A stretch of 64,000 nucleotides of DNA from assembly GCA_049306095.1 (NCBI GenBank), contig JBAQPU010000037.1, positions 3,002 through 67,001 on the forward strand, read 5' to 3'. Each line of letters begins with the position of its first letter. The first letter of the stretch is position 1. The notes below the pieces were generated by a model. The model worked only from the letters and a program-made list of their open reading frames with translations. It ran no database searches and was not told where the DNA came from. The DNA is from UBA2336 sp049306095 (GTDB taxonomy: Bacteria; Bacteroidota; Bacteroidia; Cytophagales; Cyclobacteriaceae). Below are positions 17,402 to 26,127 of the stretch, in pieces. The translations under genes were made by a program, and so were the position numbers.

Positions 17402-18310
17402 ATGAAAAGCATGAAGAATATAACGGTTATTGGTTCGGGCACGATGGGCAACGGAATTGCCCACGTTTTTGCACAGTATGGCTACCTGGTTTCGCTCGTA
17501 GATATCGCGGAAGAGCCCCTCAAAAAAGCGTTAGCTACGATTGAAAAAAATATGGAGCGGCAGGTATCCAAACAACTGATAACAGAGGCGACCAAAAATC
17601 AGGCATTAGCCAATATTAAAACCTATACCTTCCTTGCAGAAGGTGTTAAAAACTCAGAACTGGTGGTAGAGGCTGCAACTGAAAATGTTACGTTAAAGCT
17701 CAACCTGTTTAAAGACCTTGATAGCTTATGCAAACCCGAAGCAATTCTGGCCTCCAATACGTCTTCTATTTCCATTACAAAAATTGCATCCGTTACTAAG
17801 CGTCCCTCACAGGTTATTGGTATGCACTTTATGAATCCTGTTCCGGTAATGAAGCTGGTGGAAGTGATCAGGGGGTATGATACTTCCGATTCTGTTACAT
17901 CCACCATTATGCAACTCTCCAAAATGCTGGAGAAAATTCCGGTGGAGGTGAACGATTACCCTGGGTTTGTTGCCAATCGAATTCTCATGCCCATGATCAA
18001 TGAGGCGATTTACTCCTTATACGAAGGTGTAGCAGGGGTTCATGAAATTGATACCGTGATGAAACTTGGCATGGCCCACCCGATGGGGCCGTTACAACTT
18101 GCCGATTTTATTGGGCTGGATGTCTGCCTGTCCATCCTTCACGTTTTGCACGATGGGTTTGGTAACCCGAAATATGCTCCGTGTCCGTTGCTGGTTAACA
18201 TGGTGCAGGCAGGACATAAGGGGGTAAAAACCGGAAGCGGATTTTACCAATACACTGCGGGCAGTAAAGACCTGGTGGTAGCCGAAAGATTTAAACAAAA
18301 AAGTCAATAG
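17402..18310 (+). CDS. hbd: 3-hydroxybutyryl-CoA dehydrogenase
   Basis: This NAD(P)-dependent enzyme interconverts acetoacetyl-CoA and 3-hydroxybutyryl-CoA in fatty-acid and butanoate metabolism. The 302-residue protein has an N-terminal Rossmann loop (ITVIGSGTMGNGIAHVFAQ), the segment ASNTSSISITKIA, the catalytic-His strand GMHFMNPVPVMKLVEVI, and the C-terminal helical domain with NRILMPMINEAIYSLYEG and MGPLQLADFIGLD. The length is typical for single-function HBD enzymes. A second ATG three codons in (17411) is an equally good start. It is a lone gene; no thiolase or crotonase lies nearby, so its pathway partners are elsewhere. Confidence 0.92.
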   Translation: MKSMKNITVIGSGTMGNGIAHVFAQYGYLVSLVDIAEEPLKKALATIEKNMERQVSKQLITEATKNQALANIKTYTFLAEGVKNSELVVEAATENVTLKLNLFKDLDSLCKPEAILASNTSSISITKIASVTKRPSQVIGMHFMNPVPVMKLVEVIRGYDTSDSVTSTIMQLSKMLEKIPVEVNDYPGFVANRILMPMINEAIYSLYEGVAGVHEIDTVMKLGMAHPMGPLQLADFIGLDVCLSILHVLHDGFGNPKYAPCPLLVNMVQAGHKGVKTGSGFYQYTAGSKDLVVAERFKQKSQ

Positions 18311-18341
18311 TCCATTAACGATGGCCAATGGACCATTGACT
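18302..18341. terminator. Long hairpin between hbd and mscL
   Basis: Fifteen-base arms AGTCAATAGTCCATT and AATGGACCATTGACT pair with one G-U position around a 10-base loop. The hairpin begins inside the hbd stop region and is followed by T-rich sequence at the end of convergent mscL. It probably terminates hbd transcription. Confidence 0.55.
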
Positions 18342-18346
18342 GTCCT

Positions 18347-18721
18347 TTATTTTTTCAGCAAGTCCCTGATCTCAGTTAGCAGTTGGATATCTGCCGGAGG
18401 TGGCGCAGGAGCCGCTGCAGCTTTTTCCTCTTTCTTTTTCAATGCGGCATTCATGCCTTTCACCAGCAGGAAAAGAACAAAGGCAATTACAGCAAATGAA
18501 ATGACGGAAGATATAAATTTACCCAACAACATTCCACCGGGTTTCCAGGAGGCTATGTCGGCCGCACCGGCTGCCTCTAATGCCGGTTGAAGCATGATAG
18601 GAGTAATAATGTCGGCTACCAGCGAGTTGACAATAGCACCAAACGCCCCGCCAATGATAACACCAACCGCCAGGTCAACTACATTGCCCCGCAGAATAAA
18701 AGCTTTGAATTCACTTAACAT
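18347..18721 (-). CDS. mscL: Large-conductance mechanosensitive channel MscL
   Basis: MscL is a homopentameric inner-membrane valve that opens under membrane tension and releases solutes on osmotic downshock. The 124-residue protein carries the conserved N-terminus and first helix (EFKAFILRGNVVDLAVGVII, then GGAFGAIVNSLVADIITPI). The second helix is about 68-90 (ISSVISFAVIAFVLFLLVKG), followed by the C-terminal helical bundle LLTEIRDLLKK. The periplasmic loop is short. It is convergent with hbd. Confidence 0.95.
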   Translation of the reverse strand: MLSEFKAFILRGNVVDLAVGVIIGGAFGAIVNSLVADIITPIMLQPALEAAGAADIASWKPGGMLLGKFISSVISFAVIAFVLFLLVKGMNAALKKKEEKAAAAPAPPPADIQLLTEIRDLLKK

Positions 18722-18765
18722 AGGTATAAGAGGTTTTAAAAATCCTAATATACCGAACTATGAAA

Positions 18766-19581
18766 TTACTTTACAAGATTAAGTGGATTTCTCAATCCGT
18801 GGTAAGCGGTTAACTCCACCCCTGCGCTTCCAATAAACATGTTGGCGCTCACCTTAATGGGAATCCTGTTTTTGTCATCAGAAAACCAGGCCGTAATGGA
18901 GTCTTTACCATCAAAGAGTGAGTTTTGGGGCATGTGAGGTTTAAACACAAGAGCGCGGATTTTTCCTGCTTTTGTTTTCACGACATCTTTTCCCTTATAG
19001 ATCACTTTCAGTTTGTAGAGGGTATCTTCAAAAAATGCTGAAATGGTAACGGTATCTCCAACCTTTACTTTGCTTAAATCCTGCGTGCGCAAATACATAA
19101 ATCCCGAAATCATGTCACGAACCTGAAGGGGAGCATCATAATGCTTAGGTTCTTTGAACTTGCCTGTTTTATGATTAAAGACTTTCGCCTCAATTTTTCC
19201 GTTTGGGTGGTCGAATGTTATGATTTCATCTTTCTTGTATTTTCCTTCTCGTATCTTCCTGTACGAAACATGGGGTAACAGGGCAGCGGTATCGATGTAC
19301 GATCCCCACTGGTCATTCACATCGGCTACCCAGTCGACCATACCCACGGTTCTGCCAAACACATCTATCTTAAAACAATCGCGGTTATTAACCCGGTAGT
19401 ATTGCTTATCAATTCGGGTACTTCCTTTTCCCACTGTAAAAATTCCGTAACTCATTTTGTACTCCAACACCTCTCCCTTTCCAAAGCTTTCATTCTTAAC
19501 AGCCGGGTAAATCTCTATCCGCTCGGACGTAAACCCTGAAAAAATAAAAGTGATCAAGAACCAGAAAGCCAGGTGTTTCAT
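18766..19581 (-). CDS. DUF3108 exported protein
   Basis: The 271-residue protein has a signal peptide (residues 1-20, FWFLITFIFSGFTSE). A beta-rich body with the DUF3108 pattern follows: an early FGKGEVLEYKMSYGIFTVGK strand pair, RIDKQYYRVNNRDCFKIDVF, a middle VRDMISGFMYLRTQDLSKVK, and the C-terminal AWFSDDKNRIPIKVSANMFI. The domain resembles lipid-binding envelope beta-barrels, and proteins of this type are periplasmic. The specific ligand is unknown. No operon partner: about 45 bases separate it from mscL and 69 from dapD. Confidence 0.8.
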   Translation of the reverse strand: MKHLAFWFLITFIFSGFTSERIEIYPAVKNESFGKGEVLEYKMSYGIFTVGKGSTRIDKQYYRVNNRDCFKIDVFGRTVGMVDWVADVNDQWGSYIDTAALLPHVSYRKIREGKYKKDEIITFDHPNGKIEAKVFNHKTGKFKEPKHYDAPLQVRDMISGFMYLRTQDLSKVKVGDTVTISAFFEDTLYKLKVIYKGKDVVKTKAGKIRALVFKPHMPQNSLFDGKDSITAWFSDDKNRIPIKVSANMFIGSAGVELTAYHGLRNPLNLVK

Positions 19582-19650
19582 ATCAGGAAGAAGTCAAAAT
19601 ACTCAATTCATTTATTTCCTGCTCAAGTAACATTCAAAGGGAGTGCCAAC

Positions 19651-20463
19651 CTATACCGAAACACTATTATCGCGTAAGGCGTCATTTAACGAGGTCTTTT
19701 TATCGGTACTCTCCTTTCGTTGCCCAATGATTAAGGCGCACGACACAGCATACTCACCCGCACCAAACTTTTTCGCATACGACCCCGGAATCACAACTGA
19801 TCGCTCCGGTACAAATCCCTTATACTCTTTTGGCTCATTTCCGGTTACATCAATAATTTTTGAGCTGGCCGTTAAAACAACATTTGCGCCCAAAACGGCC
19901 TCACGGCCTACCCGAATGCCTTCCACCACGATACAACGCGATCCAATAAAAGCATTGTCTTCAATAATAACCGGGGCGGCCTGCACCGGCTCTAATACAC
20001 CACCAATACCTACCCCACCGCTGAGGTGAACATTTTTCCCTATCTGTGCACAACTCCCTACTGTAGCCCAGGTATCAACCATCGTTCCTTCATCTACATA
20101 GGCACCAATATTCACATACGAAGGCATCATAATTACCCCTTTATTCAGGAACGAACCATATCGTGCAATAGCATGTGGTACCACTCTAACTCCCAGCGAC
20201 TTATAATTCTTCTTTAAAGCTATTTTATCATGAAATTCAAGAGGTCCAACTTCGATGGTTTCCATCTGTTGGATAGGGAAATACAGGATCACTGCCTTTT
20301 TAATCCACTCATTTACCTGCCAGGCCGGGCCGACTGGTTCAGCCACCCGAAGTTCGCCCCTATCCAGTTGAGCGATTACTTCCCGAACTGCTTCCTGTGT
20401 TTCTGCCTGCTGTAGCAGCGCACGATCCTCCCAAGCCTTTTCTATTCGTAGTTTTAATTCCAT
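19651..20463 (-). CDS. dapD: 2,3,4,5-tetrahydropyridine-2,6-dicarboxylate N-succinyltransferase
   Basis: DapD transfers succinyl from succinyl-CoA to tetrahydrodipicolinate in the lysine/diaminopimelate pathway and so supplies peptidoglycan precursors. The 270-residue protein has the N-terminal helical domain (MELKLRIEKAWEDRALLQ), then left-handed beta-helix repeats with family-specific MMPSYVNIGAYVDEGTMVDT and GSCAQIGKNVHLSGGVGIGG, then the C-terminal strand segment. I chose ATG 20463 because the conserved N-terminus begins there; an in-frame start at 20499 adds 12 residues that run into the upstream regulatory region. It is divergent from the glycosyltransferase gene. Confidence 0.93.
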   Translation of the reverse strand: MELKLRIEKAWEDRALLQQAETQEAVREVIAQLDRGELRVAEPVGPAWQVNEWIKKAVILYFPIQQMETIEVGPLEFHDKIALKKNYKSLGVRVVPHAIARYGSFLNKGVIMMPSYVNIGAYVDEGTMVDTWATVGSCAQIGKNVHLSGGVGIGGVLEPVQAAPVIIEDNAFIGSRCIVVEGIRVGREAVLGANVVLTASSKIIDVTGNEPKEYKGFVPERSVVIPGSYAKKFGAGEYAVSCALIIGQRKESTDKKTSLNDALRDNSVSV

Positions 20464-20500
20464 TTTAGGGTTTTGTTTTATCGACTCAATACATTTCAAT

Positions 20501-21613
20501 TTGCCGCAAGTAATAAAAAAAAGGAGAATTGTTCTGGCTTCTGTCCTAAAGCCGGTCGATGATACCCGTATGTTTGAGAAAATCGGGATGACCCTTGCAA
20601 AAAGCGGTGAATACGAAGTTCATATTATTGGATTCCCGTCCATCAACGCACCGACTGAAAATGCTATTACGGTACATCCAATGGTGTCCTTTAGCCGATT
20701 CAGTTTCAAACGATTTGTGGCCGGTTTTCAAATTTTGAGAAGAACACTGGACATCAAGCCAGACGTGATCATCATTAACACACCTGAATTACTGCCCGTG
20801 GCAATTGTCAACAGGCTGTTCTTCGGAAGAAAAATTATTTATGACGTTTTAGAAAACTATTTCCGCAACATTCGTTACACAACCGCATACCCAGCGTTTG
20901 CCCGGTGGCCGCTGGCGCTGATGGTCAGACTGCTGGAAAAAATTACTGCACCTCTTATTCATCATTTCTTTCTGGCCGAAACGGGGTATCGACAGGAAAT
21001 TGGTTTTGCCAGATCTTACACCATTCTTGAAAATAAGTTGCCCAAATCAATCATACAGTCGTACAAAAGTAATCAGCCCCGGGAAAATCACCGTCTGCTC
21101 TTTTCCGGAACCCTGGCAGAAAGTACAGGTGTTTTTGAGGCCATTGAACTGTGTAAAGAATTACACAAGATTGACACTGCTTACTCACTCACCCTTATCG
21201 GCTATTGTGCCATGCCTGATACGCTTGCAGAGATAAAAAGAAACATAGCAGACAAACCCTTCATTACCCTGGTGGGTGGAGATCAACTTGTACCGCACGA
21301 ACAAATTCTTCATGAAATCAGTCGGGCAGGTTGGGGAATTGTTATTTATCCTCCAAATCCGAGTACTGAAAGCTCCATACCAACCAAAGTATATGAATAC
21401 CTGGCTTTTCAACTGCCCATGATTATTCGGCATACTACACCCTCACATGCCATGGTTCAAGAATATAAGGGTGGAATTATTCTTCCGGCCAAGCCGGATT
21501 TTCAAGTATTAATCGGTCAACTGAAAACTTTCCCCAAAAACCCAGACGCACCAGCAGATATCTTCTGGGAATCTGAGGGCCTACGACTCATCGAGTGTCT
21601 AAGAAAATTATAA
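20501..21613 (+). CDS. Glycosyltransferase, GT4-like
   Basis: The 370-residue protein has a GT-B-like arrangement. The N-terminal half (RIVLASVLKPVDDTRMFEKI, DVIIINTPELLPVAIVNRLF) forms a Rossmann-type acceptor domain. The C-terminal half begins with the donor-domain strand RLLFSGTLAESTGVFEAIEL and contains IPTKVYEYLAFQLPMIIRHT, the region that binds the nucleotide-sugar in GT4 enzymes. Donor and acceptor are not predictable. No ATG fits the conserved start; the frame opens with TTG 20501, with AGGAG a few codons downstream, so the true start is uncertain. A lone gene with no capsule or LPS cluster around it. Confidence 0.78.
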   Translation: MPQVIKKRRIVLASVLKPVDDTRMFEKIGMTLAKSGEYEVHIIGFPSINAPTENAITVHPMVSFSRFSFKRFVAGFQILRRTLDIKPDVIIINTPELLPVAIVNRLFFGRKIIYDVLENYFRNIRYTTAYPAFARWPLALMVRLLEKITAPLIHHFFLAETGYRQEIGFARSYTILENKLPKSIIQSYKSNQPRENHRLLFSGTLAESTGVFEAIELCKELHKIDTAYSLTLIGYCAMPDTLAEIKRNIADKPFITLVGGDQLVPHEQILHEISRAGWGIVIYPPNPSTESSIPTKVYEYLAFQLPMIIRHTTPSHAMVQEYKGGIILPAKPDFQVLIGQLKTFPKNPDAPADIFWESEGLRLIECLRKL

Positions 21614-21631
21614 TTTTTATAGAAATTATTT

Positions 21632-21647
21632 TTTAGACTTGTCTAAA
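21632..21647 (+). promoter_or_regulatory. Palindromic operator of DtxR/MntR type
   Basis: TTTAGACTTGTCTAAA has perfect 7-base arms around TT and ends 34 bases upstream of the mntR-like start codon. Sequence and size resemble known DtxR/MntR-family boxes (TTTAGG...CCTAAA), so autoregulation and metal control of the downstream transporter are likely. Confidence 0.7.
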
Positions 21648-21681
21648 CTTTATAGCTTACACTGCCGTTGTATTACCGGAT

Positions 21682-22338
21682 ATGCTGAGCTATACAGAAG
21701 AAAACTACTTAAAAACAATCTACCACCTTTCAGAAGCAGGGCAACAGGCCGTTCTGACAAACGAACTGGCCATCGCCTTAAACACCAAGCCCGCTTCGGT
21801 TACGGATATGGTTAAAAAGCTTTCGCTAAAAAAATTAATTGAATATGAGAAGTACTACGGTGTTACCCTGACCAAACCAGGAAAAGCGAACGCGTTAACG
21901 ATTATCCGGAAGCACCGACTTTGGGAAACATTCCTGGTAGAAAAACTCAACTTTACCTGGGACGAGGTTCACGAAGTTGCCGAGCAACTGGAACATATTC
22001 AGTCGCCATTGCTCATAGAAAAGCTGGATACTTTTCTTGGTCATCCAACAGCCGATCCGCATGGCCATCCTATTCCGGATAAATCCGGAAGAATTCCTCT
22101 GACACAACAAATTCCATTAGGTGAAATAACAGAAAAGAAAACGGCAACGGTTCGGGCCATAAAAAGAGGGTCACCCTCCTTCCTTCAATACCTCAGCAAA
22201 ATTGGTGTGTACATTGGTGCGCATATTTCAATATTAGAAAAAACAGAATTTGATGGTTCCGTTGAAATTCTGATCGACAAGAAGAAGAAGGCCTTCATAT
22301 CAAAGGAGGCATCACAAAACATTTTAGTAACCCAGTAG
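21682..22338 (+). CDS. mntR: Manganese/iron-dependent repressor, DtxR/MntR family
   Basis: This metalloregulator of 218 residues has an N-terminal winged helix (MLSYTEENYLKTIYHLSEAG, ALNTKPASVTDMVKKLSLKK). A dimerisation/metal domain follows with RKHRLWETFLVEKLNFTWDE, HEVAEQLEHIQSPLLIEKLD and GHPTADPHGHPIP, whose His and Glu residues supply metal ligands. The C-terminal part (about 145-218) is an SH3-like FeoA domain. It precedes the Nramp transporter by 9 bases, and a palindromic box lies upstream. Metal-bound repressor shutting down Mn uptake is the standard model; iron specificity cannot be excluded from sequence. Confidence 0.88.
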   Translation: MLSYTEENYLKTIYHLSEAGQQAVLTNELAIALNTKPASVTDMVKKLSLKKLIEYEKYYGVTLTKPGKANALTIIRKHRLWETFLVEKLNFTWDEVHEVAEQLEHIQSPLLIEKLDTFLGHPTADPHGHPIPDKSGRIPLTQQIPLGEITEKKTATVRAIKRGSPSFLQYLSKIGVYIGAHISILEKTEFDGSVEILIDKKKKAFISKEASQNILVTQ

Positions 22339-22347
22339 ATCGGCATC

Positions 22348-24240
22348 ATGGCTAACCCAACGCATTCCTCCAAATCACTCAGCGAAGTTCATGCCTCAGT
22401 TGACCCTTCGTCCAGAAAAGGATTGCGCAGGCTGTTTGCCTTTATGGGACCAGCATATTTGGTGAGTGTTGGTTACATGGATCCGGGCAACTGGGCCACC
22501 GATATTGCCGGTGGAAGTCAGTTTGGCTACACCCTGATTTGGGTATTGCTGATGTCGAACATGATGGCGCTCTTACTGCAAAGTTTAAGTGCAAGGCTAG
22601 GAATTGTCCGTCAGTTAGATTTAGCACAGGCATCGCGAAAAACATACAACCCGGTAGTTAATTTTTCCTTGTGGATTTTGGCGGAGATTGCCATCGCAGC
22701 GTGTGATCTTGCCGAGGTGCTGGGCATGGCCATCGGTTTAAATTTATTATTCGGGTTGCCATTGATCTGGGGGGTTTCGCTTACCGTGTTGGACACCCTC
22801 TTACTGTTAGTCCTTCAAAGCTATGGCATCCGAAAAATAGAAGCCTTTATTATTGCATTGGTTGCCATCATAGGGGGTGCATTTTTTATTGAAATGGTTT
22901 TGGCCAAACCCGACATGGGTGAATTGGTGAAGGGTTTTGTACCGTCCTTACCTAATGACCAGGCCCTTTATATCGCCATCGGAATTATTGGTGCCACGGT
23001 GATGCCCCATAATTTGTATCTGCATTCATCGCTGGTGCAAACCCGAAGGATCGAGGCAAATGACAGGGGAATTTGGAGCGCGATTAAATACAATTTCATC
23101 GATTCGGCAATAGCACTCAATGCGGCCTTCTTTGTAAACGCGGCCATCCTCGTGTTGGCTGCTTCAACATTCTTTCAAGCCGGCATGTACGAAGTTTCTG
23201 AAATTCAGGATGCGTATAAATTTCTCACACCGTTGCTGGGCACCGAATGGGCCTCGATACTTTTTGGTATCGCACTGATTTGTGCCGGACAGAGTTCTAC
23301 CATTACCGGAACGCTGGCAGGACAAATTGTGATGGAAGGATATTTGAACTTGCGAATTGCCCCGTGGCTAAGGCGGTTAATTACCCGGCTCATCGCCATT
23401 ATTCCTGCGTATATTGTTATTCTGGTGTATGGCGAAAGTGAGACAGGCGCCCTGCTGGTTTTCAGTCAGGTCGTATTGAGTTTGCAATTAGGCTTTGCCA
23501 TTATTCCGCTGATTCACTTCACCAGTGATAAAGAAAAAATGGGTGCTTTTGTTATTAAACCATGGGTTCGAATAGCAGCGTGGGTCATCGCAACGATTAT
23601 TGTTTCCCTGAATGTGAAATTAGTTTTCTCTGAAATACAAGGATGGATTGCGGATGCGGGGGAACAGGCATGGATACTTTGGGTAACCGTTGTTCCGGTT
23701 TGTCTTGCCGCAGGTGCACTCTTGCTTTACATCGTGTTCAAACCATTTATCGAAAAGCGCAGCGCAGAGAAGATGGCACGACTGCCGCATGGTACGGCAA
23801 AAGAACTTCCGGCAATTGAAAAATCTGCCTTTAAACACGTGGTTATTTGTGTCGACTTCTCATCAGTAGACACCCTGGCAATTGGAACTGCCCTGGCACA
23901 AGGAGGAAAAGATGCAAAGTATGTGTTGATCCACGTAGTAGAGACGGCAGGCGCCATGGTGTATGGATCCGAAATTGCAGATTTGGAATCCAGTGAGGAC
24001 GCGGCAGCATTGGAAATATACCTGAAACAAATTCGGGAAAAAGGATTTACAGCCTCTTCCAGGATTGGGTTCGGAAATCCAAGGCGCGTTATCCCCCAAC
24101 TTGTGAAAGAGTATCATGCTGATTTACTGGTGATGGGCGCCCACGGGCATGAATGGTTTAAAGACCTGATTTTCGGAACAACGCTGAACACCGTTCGTCA
24201 CCGCGTTAACATTCCGGTTTTAATTGTAAAAGAAAAGTAA
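22348..24240 (+). CDS. mntH: Nramp divalent-metal transporter fused to a universal stress domain
   Basis: This 630-residue protein is longer than the usual 400-450 for MntH. Residues 30-465 form the Nramp transporter: the metal-binding helix-1 motif DPGN at 45-48 and the helix-6 motif GATVMPHNLYLHS at 215-227, whose Met favours Mn2+/Fe2+. Residues 496-630 form a UspA domain with the ATP-binding pattern G597-x2-G600-x9-G610-T. The transporter imports Mn2+ or Fe2+ with protons across the inner membrane. The Usp tail, which would lie in the cytoplasm, may sense ATP or regulate activity; this is inference. The gene follows mntR by 9 bases in the same operon. Confidence 0.93.
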   Translation: MANPTHSSKSLSEVHASVDPSSRKGLRRLFAFMGPAYLVSVGYMDPGNWATDIAGGSQFGYTLIWVLLMSNMMALLLQSLSARLGIVRQLDLAQASRKTYNPVVNFSLWILAEIAIAACDLAEVLGMAIGLNLLFGLPLIWGVSLTVLDTLLLLVLQSYGIRKIEAFIIALVAIIGGAFFIEMVLAKPDMGELVKGFVPSLPNDQALYIAIGIIGATVMPHNLYLHSSLVQTRRIEANDRGIWSAIKYNFIDSAIALNAAFFVNAAILVLAASTFFQAGMYEVSEIQDAYKFLTPLLGTEWASILFGIALICAGQSSTITGTLAGQIVMEGYLNLRIAPWLRRLITRLIAIIPAYIVILVYGESETGALLVFSQVVLSLQLGFAIIPLIHFTSDKEKMGAFVIKPWVRIAAWVIATIIVSLNVKLVFSEIQGWIADAGEQAWILWVTVVPVCLAAGALLLYIVFKPFIEKRSAEKMARLPHGTAKELPAIEKSAFKHVVICVDFSSVDTLAIGTALAQGGKDAKYVLIHVVETAGAMVYGSEIADLESSEDAAALEIYLKQIREKGFTASSRIGFGNPRRVIPQLVKEYHADLLVMGAHGHEWFKDLIFGTTLNTVRHRVNIPVLIVKEK

Positions 24241-24246
24241 AAGTGT

Positions 24247-24573
24247 ATGTGGAATATCAACACCATTTGGTTCGACATCAGCCTCATTACAGGTCTATTC
24301 GCTTTTGGTCATATCTTCTTCGGGCATTTTGAAGTGCATACACCAAACTGGCGAAAGGCCCTTAAGCTGGTCTTGTTTATTGGTCTGGCTGTTGCGATCA
24401 CTTTAACCATAGGAAGAATCTGGACGCTAGGTTTCCTGGGAGTGATGACACTGGCTGTATTGATCATTCACGCCATTGTACTTCCTGCTAAAGGAATAAA
24501 TGGCTGGACGGGAGAACCAAAAGAAAAATATTATAAAATGAGAGGTTGGGAAAAATACCTCAAGCAAGATTAA
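24247..24573 (+). CDS. Small three-helix membrane protein
   Basis: The 108-residue protein has three hydrophobic helices (about 10-26 SLITGLFAFGHIFFGHF, 39-56 LKLVLFIGLAVAITLTIG, 60-80 LGFLGVMTLAVLIIHAIV) and a conserved-looking polar tail GINGWTGEPKEKYYKMRGWE. Two histidines sit in the first helix region (GHIFFGH). No family name is recognised. It starts 7 bases after the Nramp stop and is probably in the mntR-mntH operon, so a link to metal uptake or membrane stress is possible. Confidence 0.7.
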   Translation: MWNINTIWFDISLITGLFAFGHIFFGHFEVHTPNWRKALKLVLFIGLAVAITLTIGRIWTLGFLGVMTLAVLIIHAIVLPAKGINGWTGEPKEKYYKMRGWEKYLKQD

Positions 24574-24612
24574 GCGGCAATGATGTAATTTAGCGCGGTA
24601 AAATTCCATTCC

Positions 24613-25968
24613 ATGACCGACACTATAGTCGCACTTGCAACAGCCCAAGGGATTTCTGCCATTGCAGTCATACGACTATCCGGTAAAGACGCCATTGATA
24701 TCACGCAAAAGGTTTTTAAAGGGAGAGACCTTCGTTATGTACCGTCACATACCATACACTTTGGTACCATTCAGCACGAAGGAAAAATTATTGATGAGGT
24801 CTTGGTTTCAGTTTTTAAGGAACCAAACTCTTTCACCCGGGAAAATGCTGTTGAAATTTCGTGTCATGGTTCACCCGTAATTGTAAAAGAGATCATTAAA
24901 GCCTTATTACAACAAGGCGCCCGCTTAGCCACACCCGGTGAATTTACCAAGCGTGCCTTTTTGAATGGCCGATTCGACCTGGCCCAGGCCGAGGCCGTGG
25001 CCGACCTGATTAACGCAGAAACAGAAAATGCGAGACAAGCCGCCATCAACCAAATGCGTGGCGGATTTTCAAAAGAGATCAATCACCTTCGTGAAGAACT
25101 GATTCATTTTGCATCGTTGATTGAATTGGAATTGGATTTTGGCGAAGAAGATGTTGAGTTTGCCAAACGTGATGACCTGAAGAACCTAATCCTGAAGATT
25201 CAATCCTATTTAAAAGCATTGATACAATCCTTTGATCAGGGGAATGTGATTAAGAACGGAGTGCCCACCGTTATTGCAGGAAAGCCAAATGCCGGCAAAT
25301 CAACCTTGCTGAATGTTCTACTAAATGAAGAGAAAGCAATTGTCTCAGACATTCCCGGCACCACCCGCGATGTGATTGAAGATGAAATCGTGCTGGGCGG
25401 AATAAATTTTCGATTCATTGATACTGCCGGATTGCGCGAAACAAAAGATGTCATTGAGGCGATGGGCGTTGAGCGTACACGTGACCGGATGAAAAAGGCC
25501 TCCTTAATCATTTACCTGTTTGATCTGACCAATACAACCTTTGAAGAGGTTCGCGAAGAGATACAAGAGCTTGAGGCTCTAAACATTCCTTATGTAAAGG
25601 TGGGCAACAAAATAGATCAGGCAGATCCGGCCCTCTTAAAAAAACTGGGGCGCGAAGGCTTTATTTTTATTTCAGCCGCGCAGCACACCAACATTGATCA
25701 ACTGAAAGAAAAGCTTCTCTCCTTCTTTCATATTGCCACTGTTAAATCTGGTGATGTAGTCGTTACCAATTTGCGTCACTATCAAAATTTGCTGCAAACC
25801 AACGAATCGTTAGGTCGTGTGCTGAAAAGCATGGAAGATGGCATCACCGGAGATTTCCTGGCGATGGATATCAGACAATCGCTTCATTACCTGGGTGAAA
25901 TCACCGGGGCTATCACAACTGATGATCTGTTGGAAAACATCTTTTCGAAGTTTTGTATCGGGAAGTAA
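24613..25968 (+). CDS. mnmE: tRNA uridine-5-carboxymethylaminomethyl modification GTPase
   Basis: MnmE, with MnmG, makes the xm5U34 wobble modification using methylene-tetrahydrofolate. The 451-residue protein has the N-terminal folate-binding domain (MTDTIVALATAQGISAIAVI), the helical domain, and an inserted G domain: G1 GKPNAGKS at 223-230, G2 PGTTRD, G3 DTAGLRET, G4 GNKID. The C-terminus ends in FCIGK, the conserved cysteine motif essential for activity. All motifs are intact. It starts 40 bases after the small membrane protein gene. Confidence 0.96.
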   Translation: MTDTIVALATAQGISAIAVIRLSGKDAIDITQKVFKGRDLRYVPSHTIHFGTIQHEGKIIDEVLVSVFKEPNSFTRENAVEISCHGSPVIVKEIIKALLQQGARLATPGEFTKRAFLNGRFDLAQAEAVADLINAETENARQAAINQMRGGFSKEINHLREELIHFASLIELELDFGEEDVEFAKRDDLKNLILKIQSYLKALIQSFDQGNVIKNGVPTVIAGKPNAGKSTLLNVLLNEEKAIVSDIPGTTRDVIEDEIVLGGINFRFIDTAGLRETKDVIEAMGVERTRDRMKKASLIIYLFDLTNTTFEEVREEIQELEALNIPYVKVGNKIDQADPALLKKLGREGFIFISAAQHTNIDQLKEKLLSFFHIATVKSGDVVVTNLRHYQNLLQTNESLGRVLKSMEDGITGDFLAMDIRQSLHYLGEITGAITTDDLLENIFSKFCIGK

Positions 25969-26086
25969 AGAAACTCACGTTAACTGCACATTTCTTTGAG
26001 ATATATCCCGAATGGAATGTGGCACGAAGCAAACTCCAATAATTTATAAATGACCTTACATGGGTAATAATTGAAACCTCCCCCGG

Positions 26087-26119
26087 TTTTGATCGTTCTA
26101 AAATATGTTTGTAGTTTTG
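26087..26119 (+). promoter_or_regulatory. Bacteroidota-type promoter
   Basis: TTTTG at 26087-26091 and TAGTTTTG at 26112-26119 form a -33/-7 pair with a 20-base spacer, a good match to TTTG-N19-TAnnTTTG. A second -7-like TATGTTTG (26104-26111) overlaps. The ATG at 26128 follows almost directly. Confidence 0.55.
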
Positions 26120-26127
26120 CCGCTCAA

